The translations under genes and the position numbers were made by a program. Positions 44,232-52,673 of a stretch of DNA of 64,000 nucleotides are shown piece after piece; position 1 is the first letter of the stretch, and each line of letters starts with the position of its first letter. The stretch comes from Telluria mixta (GTDB lineage: Bacteria; Pseudomonadota; Gammaproteobacteria; Burkholderiales; Burkholderiaceae_D), in assembly GCF_029223865.1 (NCBI RefSeq), contig NZ_CP119520.1, forward strand, positions 1,364,001 through 1,428,000. The letters run 5' to 3'. The notes under the pieces are model-generated. The model was not told where the DNA came from and searched no databases. It saw only the letters and a list, made by a program, of their open reading frames with translations.

Positions 44232-44264
44232 ACGTCTGCTTCTGGCCGATTGCGGCCCTTGGCA
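44232..44264 (+). repeat. Array repeat R10 (left half)
   Basis: ACGTCTGCTTCTGGCCGATT matches the left half; the rest (GCGGCCCTTGGCACG) is partial. It marks the array edge, 36 bp from the tagF stop. Confidence 0.55.
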
Positions 44265-44299
44265 CGCACCATCTAAGACGTATTTTGCTTCGATCCGCA

Positions 44300-44911
44300 C
44301 TAACGCGCATCCAGCATCGCCGTAAACCGCTGCGCCCCCGGCAGCCCGGCACACATGAGCATCGACGGCGCAACCCCAGGCGCCCCGTCGGTCCACCACA
44401 AACTGTGCCCCCGCAACGCCACCGCGGCGACGCGTTCGCCGACGTCCTGGTCCAGCGCAAACCGCCACGCCCCGCCGACGGGCGCGGCCTGTGCGGCATC
44501 GATCAACGCCGGCTCCGGCATCCCATCGAACTGCGCCAGCCTGAACGCGGAATCCAGCGATGCCCGCGCCAGATCCTCGATCGCGTCATACCAGGCCGCA
44601 TGCTTGTGAAACCAGTCCAGCAACGGCGGCGCGCCGACGGCCCCGATCATCAACGGGAAGTAGCGCCCGACGCGATCCACGCTGGGCATCATCACGCCGC
44701 CCAGTCCTTCCGGTCCGAGAATTCCGGGCGCAATCGCAAACCGCCACACCGGACTGGTGAGATAGTGATTCAACCACTGCTCCCCCAACTGCTGCCGGCT
44801 CGCATGAATGCACTGCTGCAGCCACGCATCCCAGGCCGCTACCAGCCCATCGGGCAGCCCGCGCGACACGAAGTCGCCCAGGGTGGAGACCTTGCCGAAG
44901 TACCCGGTCAC
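44300..44911 (-). CDS. tagF: T6SS-associated protein TagF (ImpM family)
   Basis: A 203-residue protein of the TagF/ImpM family, a post-translational repressor of T6SS activity in Pseudomonas. It begins with the family signature GYFGKVSTLGDFVSRGLPDG, followed by WDAWLQQCIHASRQQLG and a central PSVDRVGRYFPLMIGAVG. The start is a GTG overlapping the TssM stop (GTGA), showing translational coupling. It lacks the fused PP2C domain of some TagF proteins. It is the last gene of the operon; the cassette array begins beyond it. Confidence 0.9.
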   Translation of the reverse strand: MTGYFGKVSTLGDFVSRGLPDGLVAAWDAWLQQCIHASRQQLGEQWLNHYLTSPVWRFAIAPGILGPEGLGGVMMPSVDRVGRYFPLMIGAVGAPPLLDWFHKHAAWYDAIEDLARASLDSAFRLAQFDGMPEPALIDAAQAAPVGGAWRFALDQDVGERVAAVALRGHSLWWTDGAPGVAPSMLMCAGLPGAQRFTAMLDAR

Positions 44912-47900
44912 AGCTTGTCCACGCAGCGGAACTGTTCCAGCACGGCGCGGCGGAACGGGTTGACGACGCTGCTCGCGGTCAGCTCCAGCGCGGCCTTGCG
45001 GCCGTCCGCGTCGAACGTCACGTTGTAGCGCTCGCCCTGCGCCGTGGGCGCCACGGTCGCCTTGTCGAGCATGCGGAACCACGCCCACGGGCCTTCCGTG
45101 TGTAAGGAGCCGTGCGCACTCGCGGGCGTCATGTCCAGCTTGACCTGCCCGCTGCCCTTCCCGCTCGGCAGCTGGAACGACGCCGGCGTCAGCGCGCCCG
45201 GCGCGGCGGTCAACGCCTGCCCGTCGATGTCGAGCACGAATTTGGTAATCGAAGGATCGAGCGACACCGGCTTCAGGTCGAAGCGCATCGATGCCTGGCG
45301 GCCGCCGTTCGCGAAGAACGCATCGCGGATTTTTGCAGCGCGCTGGAATTCGTCCAGCGTGGATTGCGGGATGCCCAGCGTGCCGTCGTTCGCGGTCGCG
45401 CGCCAGCGCCATTGGGCGCCGCCCATGTCGACGTACTGCGCGAGGTTCTTCGCGAAGAAGTCGTCGATCAGGCCACCCGGCGCGAACATGCGGCCGAAGT
45501 CGTCGGCGGTGACGTCCTGCGCGGCGGATTTCACGATCGGGTAGCGGCCCGCGACGGCCTGGCGGCAGAACTGCGCCGGGCCCGCGGTCCACAAGGCGTT
45601 CAGGCGTTCGCGTTCGCTGCCGGACGTGAGCCCTGCGCCGCCGTTGTCGATCGACTTCAGCATCGTACCCAACGGGGCCGGTTTGCCGTCCGCTTCCAGT
45701 TTGACTTTCGCGAGCGCGTCGCCCGGTGGCGGCGGCGCGCCCGTGCGCTTGGCGGCGGCGGCGCTGTCCAGGTAGACCGCGACGTCCTTCAGCATGCCCA
45801 GCGACTGGTCCAGCGGCGACGGCGTCCCCGCCGTCATCTTGTGCAGGTCTTCGAAGTGGGCGTCGACCGGATTCGCGGCCTTGACGGGTGCGGCCGGTGC
45901 GGCATCGTCCGTGCTCGCCATCGCGTTTTCCAGCTTCTTCTTGTACGCGTCCAGCTTGCCCTTGACGGCAGCCGTGACGGATGCCGCAAGCGGCGCCTTG
46001 GTCCCGCCGAGCGTCGTCTCCTTGCTGGCCGCGACGAGAAATTTACGCATCGGCGAGTCCGCGCCGGACAGCAGATTGGTGATGCGCGCGCCCTGCTCCA
46101 GCGTGCCGAACGGACGCAGGCTCACGTCGGCCAGCAGCGCATCCCATTGCGCGATGTAGTCGTCGTAGTACAGGCGCAGCACGGCCTGGCGGACCTGGTC
46201 GCGATTGCCGGCCTGCGTCGCTTCCTGCTGCGCCAGCACCCAGCGTTCCTTCTCGACGTCGTCGACGGCTTCGTTGCTCATCTCGAGGAACTTCGCATAG
46301 CCGGCGGGCGAGAACATGCCGTTCACGCCGCGCGTGATCGGCTCTCCGCTCTTGCGCACGAAGACGTTCGCGGCTTCGCGTCCGCCCGCGCTGGCGGGGC
46401 TGAACTCCGGCAGCTTCTCGCGCATCAGCTGGCGTTTCAGGCGGTTGTAGACGCGCTGTTCGAGCGGCATGCGCGCGAGCGTGAGACGCGTGTCGCTGAT
46501 CAGTTGCGGATCGAGTCGCGGCATCGCCTGGCCACTGCGGAAGTTTTCCATCAGCGCCAGCTCGTGCGCGGCCAGTGCCCCTTTCTGGTCGTCGCTGGCA
46601 TCCTTCAGGTTGCGCGCATCGTCCAGCGCGGCCCAGGCGGCGACGGATTCGGCGTCGAAGTGGCTCGCGTCGCCCAGCATCAAGTAGACGCGCAGGACTT
46701 CGTACAGGTACTCGGGGCTGTTGGCCGCGCTTCTGCGCAGCTGGTCTTCCATGCGCTGCTGCAGGCGCGGCAGCAGCGTGTCCTGCAGCACCTTGCGGTA
46801 GGCGATGCGCGCGGCTTCGCCCAGCTTGTCGCCCTGGTACAGGCCGAAGCGGTTCAAGAGCGGCGCGCCCTTGTCGCGGTCGTCGTAGCCGCCCGGCAGC
46901 GTGCGCAGCGCGTCCAGCACGGGCAGCAGCTGCACCGTCGATCCCTGCGCGGGCAACGCGGCCACCTGCTTCGCGATGTCCGCCGATTTCGCTTCCATGT
47001 CCGCGACGTACGCGCGGTTGCGCACATAGCTCGTGATCATGCCGGCACCCAGCAGCACGAACGCGATGCCGATGGCAGCAACGGTACCCCACTGGATCAT
47101 GCGCCGGCGCTTCTCCAGCGCGTGGTTCACGCCGGCCAGCTCGGCCTCGGGGAAGATCACCTGCTGCAGCAGATGCGTGATGAAGTAGCTGCGGCCGCTG
47201 GCGGCGTTCGGCGCCAGCGCCTGGCGCTCCAGGCCGAACGACGCGGCCATCGCGCTCATCACACGGTCCAGCGGGCTGCCTTCCTGCGTGCCGCTGCTGA
47301 AGTAGACGCCGCGCAGCAGCGCCTGGCGTTCGTAGCGGTTCGATGCGAATACGTCGTCCAGGAAGCGTTTCAACACGTCCTCGATGCCCGCGAACTGCTG
47401 CGGGAAGCTGTAGACGAGCGCGCGCTTGTGCGGGTCGCGCTCCTGCTGCATGCGCGCGAGCACGCGTTCCTGCAGGCGCTTTTCCAGTTGTTCGAATTCG
47501 GCCGGGAACGCGGCCAGCGCGGCGTCGCCATCCATCCCGTCCTGCAGCGGGAACGTCATGCCCCACACCTGCGCGCGCTCTTCGCGGCCCAGCGCATCGA
47601 AGAATTCGACGAAGCCGCCCAGCAGGTCGCACTTCGTCACGAGCACGTAGACCGGGAAGCGCACGCCGAGTTGATCATGCAATTCCTTGAGGCGGTCGCG
47701 GATCGCCTGGGCCTGCGCTTGCCGGCCCGCTTCCGTGTCCTGCAGGAGATCGCTCACCGGGATGGTGACGATCACGCCGTTGATGGGACGGCGACGGCGG
47801 TATTTTTTCAGCAGTTGCAGGAAGCCCGTCCATGCGGCCTTGTCGGCGCGGGCGTTGCTGTCCTGCGTCGTGTAGCGGCCGGCCGTATCGAGCAGCACGG

Positions 47901-48432
47901 CGTCGTCCGTGAACCACCAGTCGCAGTTGCGCGTGCCGCCCACGCCGCCGATCGCACCTTTGCCCAGCGCGTCGGCGAGCGGGAATTTCAGGCCGGACTG
48001 CGTCAGCGCCGTCGTCTTGCCGCTGCCCGGCGCGCCGATGAACATATACCACGGCAGCTGGTACAGGCCGCCCTTGCCGCCGGTCTTCGCCTTCTTCAGG
48101 ATCGCGATCGCGTCCTGCATGCGTTTGTTCAGCTGCGCGACTTCGGCGGCGCCCTCCTCGGGCGCGGGCGCCGGCTGGGAGTCCTCGCCGGCCACGCTCT
48201 TCATCAGTTCGCGATTGGCACGCCATGCCTTGAACCAGCGCCAGCCCAGCCAGCCGGCCCACAGCGCGAAGACGATGAGGATGAAGGTCCAGCGCACCGT
48301 CTCCGATGCGAACGGATAGTGGCCGTCGTAGGACACCAGCGGTAACTCGAACCAGATGACCAGCGCGAGCAGCAGCGCGCCCAGGAAGGCCAGCACGGCG
48401 GGCTTGATCAGCCAGGTGAAGAACTTTTTCAT
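44908..48432 (-). CDS. tssM: T6SS membrane-complex protein TssM (IcmF)
   Basis: A 1174-residue inner-membrane protein that forms the trans-envelope complex with TssL and TssJ. Two N-terminal helices (about 10-30 and 48-66), a cytosolic NTPase domain with Walker A IGAPGSGKTTALTQSG (GAPGSGKT at 133-140) and DTAGRYTTQD, and a third helix (VAAIGIAFVLLGAGMITSY, about 445-465) precede a large periplasmic region with IcmF-related and C-terminal domains. The full length is normal for the family. It follows tssL by 19 bases and overlaps tagF by 4. The intact Walker A suggests ATP binding. Confidence 0.95.
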   Translation of the reverse strand: MKKFFTWLIKPAVLAFLGALLLALVIWFELPLVSYDGHYPFASETVRWTFILIVFALWAGWLGWRWFKAWRANRELMKSVAGEDSQPAPAPEEGAAEVAQLNKRMQDAIAILKKAKTGGKGGLYQLPWYMFIGAPGSGKTTALTQSGLKFPLADALGKGAIGGVGGTRNCDWWFTDDAVLLDTAGRYTTQDSNARADKAAWTGFLQLLKKYRRRRPINGVIVTIPVSDLLQDTEAGRQAQAQAIRDRLKELHDQLGVRFPVYVLVTKCDLLGGFVEFFDALGREERAQVWGMTFPLQDGMDGDAALAAFPAEFEQLEKRLQERVLARMQQERDPHKRALVYSFPQQFAGIEDVLKRFLDDVFASNRYERQALLRGVYFSSGTQEGSPLDRVMSAMAASFGLERQALAPNAASGRSYFITHLLQQVIFPEAELAGVNHALEKRRRMIQWGTVAAIGIAFVLLGAGMITSYVRNRAYVADMEAKSADIAKQVAALPAQGSTVQLLPVLDALRTLPGGYDDRDKGAPLLNRFGLYQGDKLGEAARIAYRKVLQDTLLPRLQQRMEDQLRRSAANSPEYLYEVLRVYLMLGDASHFDAESVAAWAALDDARNLKDASDDQKGALAAHELALMENFRSGQAMPRLDPQLISDTRLTLARMPLEQRVYNRLKRQLMREKLPEFSPASAGGREAANVFVRKSGEPITRGVNGMFSPAGYAKFLEMSNEAVDDVEKERWVLAQQEATQAGNRDQVRQAVLRLYYDDYIAQWDALLADVSLRPFGTLEQGARITNLLSGADSPMRKFLVAASKETTLGGTKAPLAASVTAAVKGKLDAYKKKLENAMASTDDAAPAAPVKAANPVDAHFEDLHKMTAGTPSPLDQSLGMLKDVAVYLDSAAAAKRTGAPPPPGDALAKVKLEADGKPAPLGTMLKSIDNGGAGLTSGSERERLNALWTAGPAQFCRQAVAGRYPIVKSAAQDVTADDFGRMFAPGGLIDDFFAKNLAQYVDMGGAQWRWRATANDGTLGIPQSTLDEFQRAAKIRDAFFANGGRQASMRFDLKPVSLDPSITKFVLDIDGQALTAAPGALTPASFQLPSGKGSGQVKLDMTPASAHGSLHTEGPWAWFRMLDKATVAPTAQGERYNVTFDADGRKAALELTASSVVNPFRRAVLEQFRCVDKL

Positions 48433-48451
48433 TGCGAATTCCGTATCGGGA

Positions 48452-49759
48452 TCAAGGTGCCGTCGCAGGCGTCAGCAGGACGATCTCCACGCGGCGGTTG
48501 CGCGAGCGGCCGGCCGGCGTGTCGTTCGACGCGAGCGGTTCCGAGTCGCCGCGGCCTTCCACGCTGTAGCGCGCTTCGGGGCCGGCGCGTTCGGCCAGCA
48601 GGTCGCGCACGGCGGTGGCGCGGGCCTTCGAGAGTTCGTAGTTGGACGGGAAGTGCGCCGACAGGCCGGGCTTCGTGTTGTCCGTATGGCCTACCACGAT
48701 CACCTTGCCGGGCACGGTCTTCAGCGCGTCGCCGATGCGGCCCAGCAGGCCGAGATAGGCACCGGAGACGTCGCCGCTGCCCGATGCGAACACGCCGTCG
48801 CCGCGCAGCGTGACGACGGAGCGGTCGGCGCTGTCGACGACGGTGACGAGGCCCTGCGCGATCTCGGGCGCGAGGAAGCCGGCCAGGCGCGGCACGACCG
48901 GCGCCGGCGATGCGGGTGTCGCAGCCGCAGGCGGTGCAGTCTTCAGCGACAGCAGGTTCGCGAACACGGGATCGGACGCATTGCCCAGCCGGTGGCCGAG
49001 GAAGAGCTGCAGCAGGATCAGGATGACGGCGGCGCCGGCGGCCATGATCCACACGGGGACCATGCGCCACAGCGGTTCGCCCTTGCCCGTGGCGCCCTTC
49101 CAGTGCGGCGACAGCTCGGTTTCAACGGGTGTCTTCTGCTGCGCGATCAGCTGCTGCAGGCGTTCGCGCAGCGCGTCCAGCTGGCTGCGGCCGTTGTCGA
49201 TGACGCGGTAGCGCCCTTCGAGGCCGAGCGCGAGGCACAGATACATCAGCTCCAGCGCGTCGACGTTTTCCTTGGGCGCCTGCGACAGCTTTTGCAGGAT
49301 CAGGAAGAACTTCTCGCCGCCGAATGCCTCGTTGTGGAACGCGACGAGCAGGCTGCGGCTGGCCCAGACGCCGCCGCCGCCCCACGGCGTCGACGAGATG
49401 GTCTCGTCCAGCAGGGTGCACAGGGAATAACGCGCGGCCGCGATCTGGTCGTGGTTCACATGCGCGGCCTTCGCGGCCGTCTCGAACGTCTTGATCGCTT
49501 GAATCAGCTGCATGCGCAGCGCCTCGACGTCCGGATGCGACGCCATGCGGCGCAGCGGCGGCACGAGATCGAGCAGCGGATTCGCGGCGCGCACGAGCGG
49601 ATTCAGGCCCACGCCGTGCAGCTGCGCCGGCACGCCGGAAGGTTGAGGACGCGGCGGCTCGGAAGCCGGCGGTTGGCTGGGCGCCGTGCGGCGCCCGCCG
49701 GGTGCGGGCACCAGCACGGTGCGGTCGGGGTCCTGCATGGGGTTCGTGGGTTCGCTCAA
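48452..49759 (-). CDS. tssL: T6SS protein TssL with C-terminal OmpA domain
   Basis: A 435-residue inner-membrane protein. A Pro-rich leader is followed by the DotU/TssL cytosolic domain (about 45-230; NPLVRAANPLLDLVPPLRRM, TLLDETISSTPWGGGGVWAS, LYLCLALGLEGRYRV-like MYLCLALGLEGRYRV). A membrane helix (MVPVWIMAAGAAVILILLQ, about 240-260) then leads to a periplasmic OmpA/MotB peptidoglycan-binding domain with VVGHTDNTKPG and NYELSKARATAVRDLLAE. This is the specialised TssL form that anchors the complex to the cell wall itself. It lies between tssK and tssM. Confidence 0.94.
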   Translation of the reverse strand: MSEPTNPMQDPDRTVLVPAPGGRRTAPSQPPASEPPRPQPSGVPAQLHGVGLNPLVRAANPLLDLVPPLRRMASHPDVEALRMQLIQAIKTFETAAKAAHVNHDQIAAARYSLCTLLDETISSTPWGGGGVWASRSLLVAFHNEAFGGEKFFLILQKLSQAPKENVDALELMYLCLALGLEGRYRVIDNGRSQLDALRERLQQLIAQQKTPVETELSPHWKGATGKGEPLWRMVPVWIMAAGAAVILILLQLFLGHRLGNASDPVFANLLSLKTAPPAAATPASPAPVVPRLAGFLAPEIAQGLVTVVDSADRSVVTLRGDGVFASGSGDVSGAYLGLLGRIGDALKTVPGKVIVVGHTDNTKPGLSAHFPSNYELSKARATAVRDLLAERAGPEARYSVEGRGDSEPLASNDTPAGRSRNRRVEIVLLTPATAP

Positions 49760-49771
49760 GCGATCCTCCAG

Positions 49772-51103
49772 TTACTTGCGGATGGCCCAGAACTCCATCT
49801 GCAGGCCCGGGTACTCGTTCGGGATGTGCATCGCGAAGCCGACGGAATTCTGCAGCTGGGCCCAGTGCTCGCCCGCCTTGTCGAGTTCAAAATAGGTGTA
49901 GCCGGCGTGGAACGGCAGCTGGCGCGGCGCCACGGGCAGCGCGCGCAGGGCGATGCCCGGCAGCTGCAGGTTGACCAGGTCGCGGATCTTTTCGATCGAC
50001 CCGATCTTGACCATGGCAGGGAAGCCGCTGCGCACGGCTTCCGGCGGCATGTGCGCGTTCACCGCCAGCACGAACGTCGCGGTGCGCAGCAATTCCTTGT
50101 CCGGCACGACGGCCACGCGGATGCCGAACTGGCGCTCTTCCAGCGTGAGCGCGACGGCGCGCGGGTCGACGACGAGCGACAGCGCCGCACGCACGTCCTC
50201 GATCAGCGGCGCGAAGCTTTCATTGAGCTTGTCGTGGCGGTACACGGGATACGTGGCGGCGCGCTTGTCCGGGCGGCTGAACGTCGACAGTTCGCCGGCC
50301 AGTTGCGCCAGTTCCGCATACAGCCGCTCCGGATGCAGGCCCGTCATGCCGGCCAGGTGGCCGAACAGCGGCAGGCTGCGGTTCAAGAGCTGCAGCATCA
50401 GGAAGTCCGCGATCTCGGCGGCACCGGCGACACCGGGCTGGCTCAATCGACCCGCCAGCGCCTGCGCACGCTGGTTCAGCAGGCCGACCAGTTCATCGGC
50501 AAAGGCCGACAGGCGCGGCGCGACGCGGAAGTCCAGGCACGGCGGGCAATACGCCGGATCGAGCACGACACGGTTGTCCGGCCGCCGCTCGATCACGCGC
50601 GCGATGCCCAGGGTCGTGTAGGCGTTGACGACGTCCTTTTCCAGCGCGACGCGCAGGCGCAGGCTGCCCACCTGCATCAGCGCGCTGTTGTCGAGGCCAT
50701 TGCTGTCCATCGCCTCGTAGTCGACGGGGCGATGGCGCGCGAAGTTGTCGGGGCCGGGGTCGTCGCCCGTTTCCGCGATGCCCATGCGGCGCAGCGGCAG
50801 CGCCAGCACGATCAGCGCATCGCGCGCATCCTCCGGGATGTCGAGCGGCTCGGGCAGCGCGTCGTCCTGCGGCAGGTTCAAGGTCGTGCCGTCCGGGAGC
50901 ACGGCGCTCGCCGCCAGCAGCGCGAGCTTGCCCTGGGCAAGCAGTTGTTCGTCGATGACCAGCCTGGTGAAACCCCACGCGTAGGCGCGCACGCCCGCGA
51001 CGCGGTGTTCGATCACGCTGTGCAGGTAGCGGTCGTGCTGTTGCAGGTGCTGGGGCTGCAGCAGCATGCCCTCCGACCAGATGACTTTACTATTCCAGGA
51101 CAT
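49772..51103 (-). CDS. tssK: T6SS baseplate protein TssK
   Basis: A 443-residue cytosolic protein that joins the baseplate to the TssL/TssM membrane complex. The family start MSWNSKVIWSEGMLLQPQHL and HLQQHDRYLHSVIEHRV is plain, as are RRMGIAETGDDPG-like and FALNVNAHMPPE-like regions (here VLAVNAHMPPEAVRSGFP) and the C-terminal HYFEL-type segment GYTYFELDKAGEHW. The length is standard. It lies between tagH and tssL. Confidence 0.95.
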   Translation of the reverse strand: MSWNSKVIWSEGMLLQPQHLQQHDRYLHSVIEHRVAGVRAYAWGFTRLVIDEQLLAQGKLALLAASAVLPDGTTLNLPQDDALPEPLDIPEDARDALIVLALPLRRMGIAETGDDPGPDNFARHRPVDYEAMDSNGLDNSALMQVGSLRLRVALEKDVVNAYTTLGIARVIERRPDNRVVLDPAYCPPCLDFRVAPRLSAFADELVGLLNQRAQALAGRLSQPGVAGAAEIADFLMLQLLNRSLPLFGHLAGMTGLHPERLYAELAQLAGELSTFSRPDKRAATYPVYRHDKLNESFAPLIEDVRAALSLVVDPRAVALTLEERQFGIRVAVVPDKELLRTATFVLAVNAHMPPEAVRSGFPAMVKIGSIEKIRDLVNLQLPGIALRALPVAPRQLPFHAGYTYFELDKAGEHWAQLQNSVGFAMHIPNEYPGLQMEFWAIRK

Positions 51104-51139
51104 TCGTTGGCAGTGGTTGGAGTATCGGTTGATGGAAGG

Positions 51140-52627
51140 TCAGCGGCGCGCCTGGCGCAGCCGCGCGATCTGTTCCTCGTAGGCCTTGCCGAAGGCTTCG
51201 CCGAACAGGCGGTGGAAATCGCTGTCCGCCTCGCTGGCCATTTGCGTGTACAGCTCGACCATGCGGTCCCACATCTTGGCCTTGCGGTTAGCCGCGAGCA
51301 TCTTGTCCATCACGGTCGGCACCTGCAGCCGCGCCTCGATGGCGGCCGGGTCGAAGCGGGCGAGCACACCTTCGAGCGCGGCGCGCATGCCGGCCATGAT
51401 CGCCAGCTCGTGCGCCTTCAGGTCGTCGAACGCGTTGGCGAACGCGCGCGCCGGCTGCATATAGCCCGGCATCGTCCCGTTGATCATCTGCGTCAGCGCG
51501 CTGTCGGCGTCCGGGAAGAATTTCAAGGGATTGTTGGCGGCGGCCGAGATCATCGTCATGTCCAGGCGGCTCTCGCGCTTGGTCATGGCGCGGCCCATCA
51601 GCACGCCCATCGTGCCGGTCGTCGCTTCGCGCAGCATGGCACCGGCCAGTTCCGCGATCTCCTCGGCGCTGCGCTTCGTGTTCAGTTCCGACAGGCCCAG
51701 GCCGCGCATCAGGGCCTGGATCACGGGGTCGTCCGCCGCCGCGGTGCCTGGGGCGCGCGGCGCGGCCTGCACCGGAGGCGGAGGCGGAGGCGGTGGCGCG
51801 GCAGGTACGGGCATCACGGGCGGCGCGCTCGGCGCGAACGCGGTCGCTTCGGCCTGGTCGACCGGCAGCGGTGCGGGCACCGGTGCCGGTGCCGGTGCCG
51901 CCTGCACGCGTGGCGGCAGGAAGTCGGCCAGCGGATCGTAATCGTCCGGAATCGCCATCGCCGCTGCGGGCTGCGGATGCGGCGCCGCAAAGCTCGGCAT
52001 GGGCGCGGGCGCGGGCGGCGCCGCAAACGGCAACTGCTCCGGCGGCACGTGATCGCTCTCGGCACCGCGCCATGCCGGCACGCTGGGCGCGGGCGCGGGG
52101 GCCGGCGCCGGGCTGCCGAACAGATTCAGGCCCAGCGGATCGAAGCTCGGGTTCAGCGGATCGCCGCCCACGTCCAGGATGCCGGCATTGGCCAGCGAGT
52201 CGTCCGGATTCATGGGCAGGTCGGGCGTGACGGGGGGTGGTGGCGGTGCAACCTGCAGCGGCGACGGCGGCACAGGCTGCGGCGCCGCGGCGGGCATGAA
52301 TGCCGTCGCCTCGCTCTCCACGCTGGCCAACAGTTGATAGTCGCCGATGGTGACGCGGTCGCCGTCTTCCAGCTGCACGGAACGGCCGGTGCCGACGGGG
52401 CGGTCGTTGACGAGGCTCGGGTTGCTGCCGACGTCGACGAGCCAGAACGCGTCGTCGCGGTACTCGACGCGCGCATGCAGGCGCGAGATGTATTTGCCGG
52501 GATCGTCGAGCACCAGGTCGTTGCCGGGCGCCCGGCCGATGGCGCCGCCCAGCTGGTCGAAGCGCCGCGTCAGCGCCTGTGCCGGCGCCGCATTGCGGTA
52601 CATGTAGACGCTCAGTGTGATGGGCAT
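51140..52627 (-). CDS. tagH: T6SS FHA-domain protein TagH
   Basis: A 495-residue protein. Residues 1-100 are a forkhead-associated domain that reads phosphothreonine: IGRAPGNDLVLDDPGKYISR, LHARVEYRDDAFWLVD and NPSLVNDRPVG. A long Pro/Ala-rich linker (about 110-285) follows, then the C-terminal TagH domain with AGAMLREATTGTMGVLMGRA and FFPDADSALTQMINGTMPGY. In Pseudomonas the kinase PpkA phosphorylates Fha1 to trigger assembly; the kinase gene lies directly upstream here, so the same relation is likely. The linker is low in complexity. Confidence 0.92.
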   Translation of the reverse strand: MPITLSVYMYRNAAPAQALTRRFDQLGGAIGRAPGNDLVLDDPGKYISRLHARVEYRDDAFWLVDVGSNPSLVNDRPVGTGRSVQLEDGDRVTIGDYQLLASVESEATAFMPAAAPQPVPPSPLQVAPPPPPVTPDLPMNPDDSLANAGILDVGGDPLNPSFDPLGLNLFGSPAPAPAPAPSVPAWRGAESDHVPPEQLPFAAPPAPAPMPSFAAPHPQPAAAMAIPDDYDPLADFLPPRVQAAPAPAPVPAPLPVDQAEATAFAPSAPPVMPVPAAPPPPPPPPVQAAPRAPGTAAADDPVIQALMRGLGLSELNTKRSAEEIAELAGAMLREATTGTMGVLMGRAMTKRESRLDMTMISAAANNPLKFFPDADSALTQMINGTMPGYMQPARAFANAFDDLKAHELAIMAGMRAALEGVLARFDPAAIEARLQVPTVMDKMLAANRKAKMWDRMVELYTQMASEADSDFHRLFGEAFGKAYEEQIARLRQARR

Positions 52628-52673
52628 TGGAGTCCTGGGTGAATCGAACGATTATACATTTGCACGTCGGCTC

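Larger units (their letters stand above)
40018..44270 (-). mobile_element. Repeat-bounded array of nine small orphan genes (cassette-like)
   Basis: Ten copies of one imperfect palindromic repeat, all in the same orientation, alternate strictly with nine short genes, all on the minus strand. Repeat-to-repeat spacing is about 370-650 bp, the size of integron gene cassettes. The region is visibly lower in G+C than the flanks, and none of the products belongs to a family I recognise. It ends just short of tagF, the last gene of the T6SS operon. No integrase, transposase or att site is found in the window, and clear canonical attC core sites are missing. It is called a cassette-like array on layout alone; it could also be a genomic island grown by repeat-mediated insertion. 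Confidence 0.6.

Noticed and set aside
40018..44270. The repeats as a CRISPR array
   Set aside because: Spacing is 370-650 bp and the intervals contain genes, not short unique spacers; the repeat is too long and too variable and there are no cas genes.
44300..45592. A longer tagF reading extending to 45592
   Set aside because: The upstream part runs through tssM in another frame; the family start GYFGKVSTLGDF follows the GTG at 44911 that overlaps the tssM stop.
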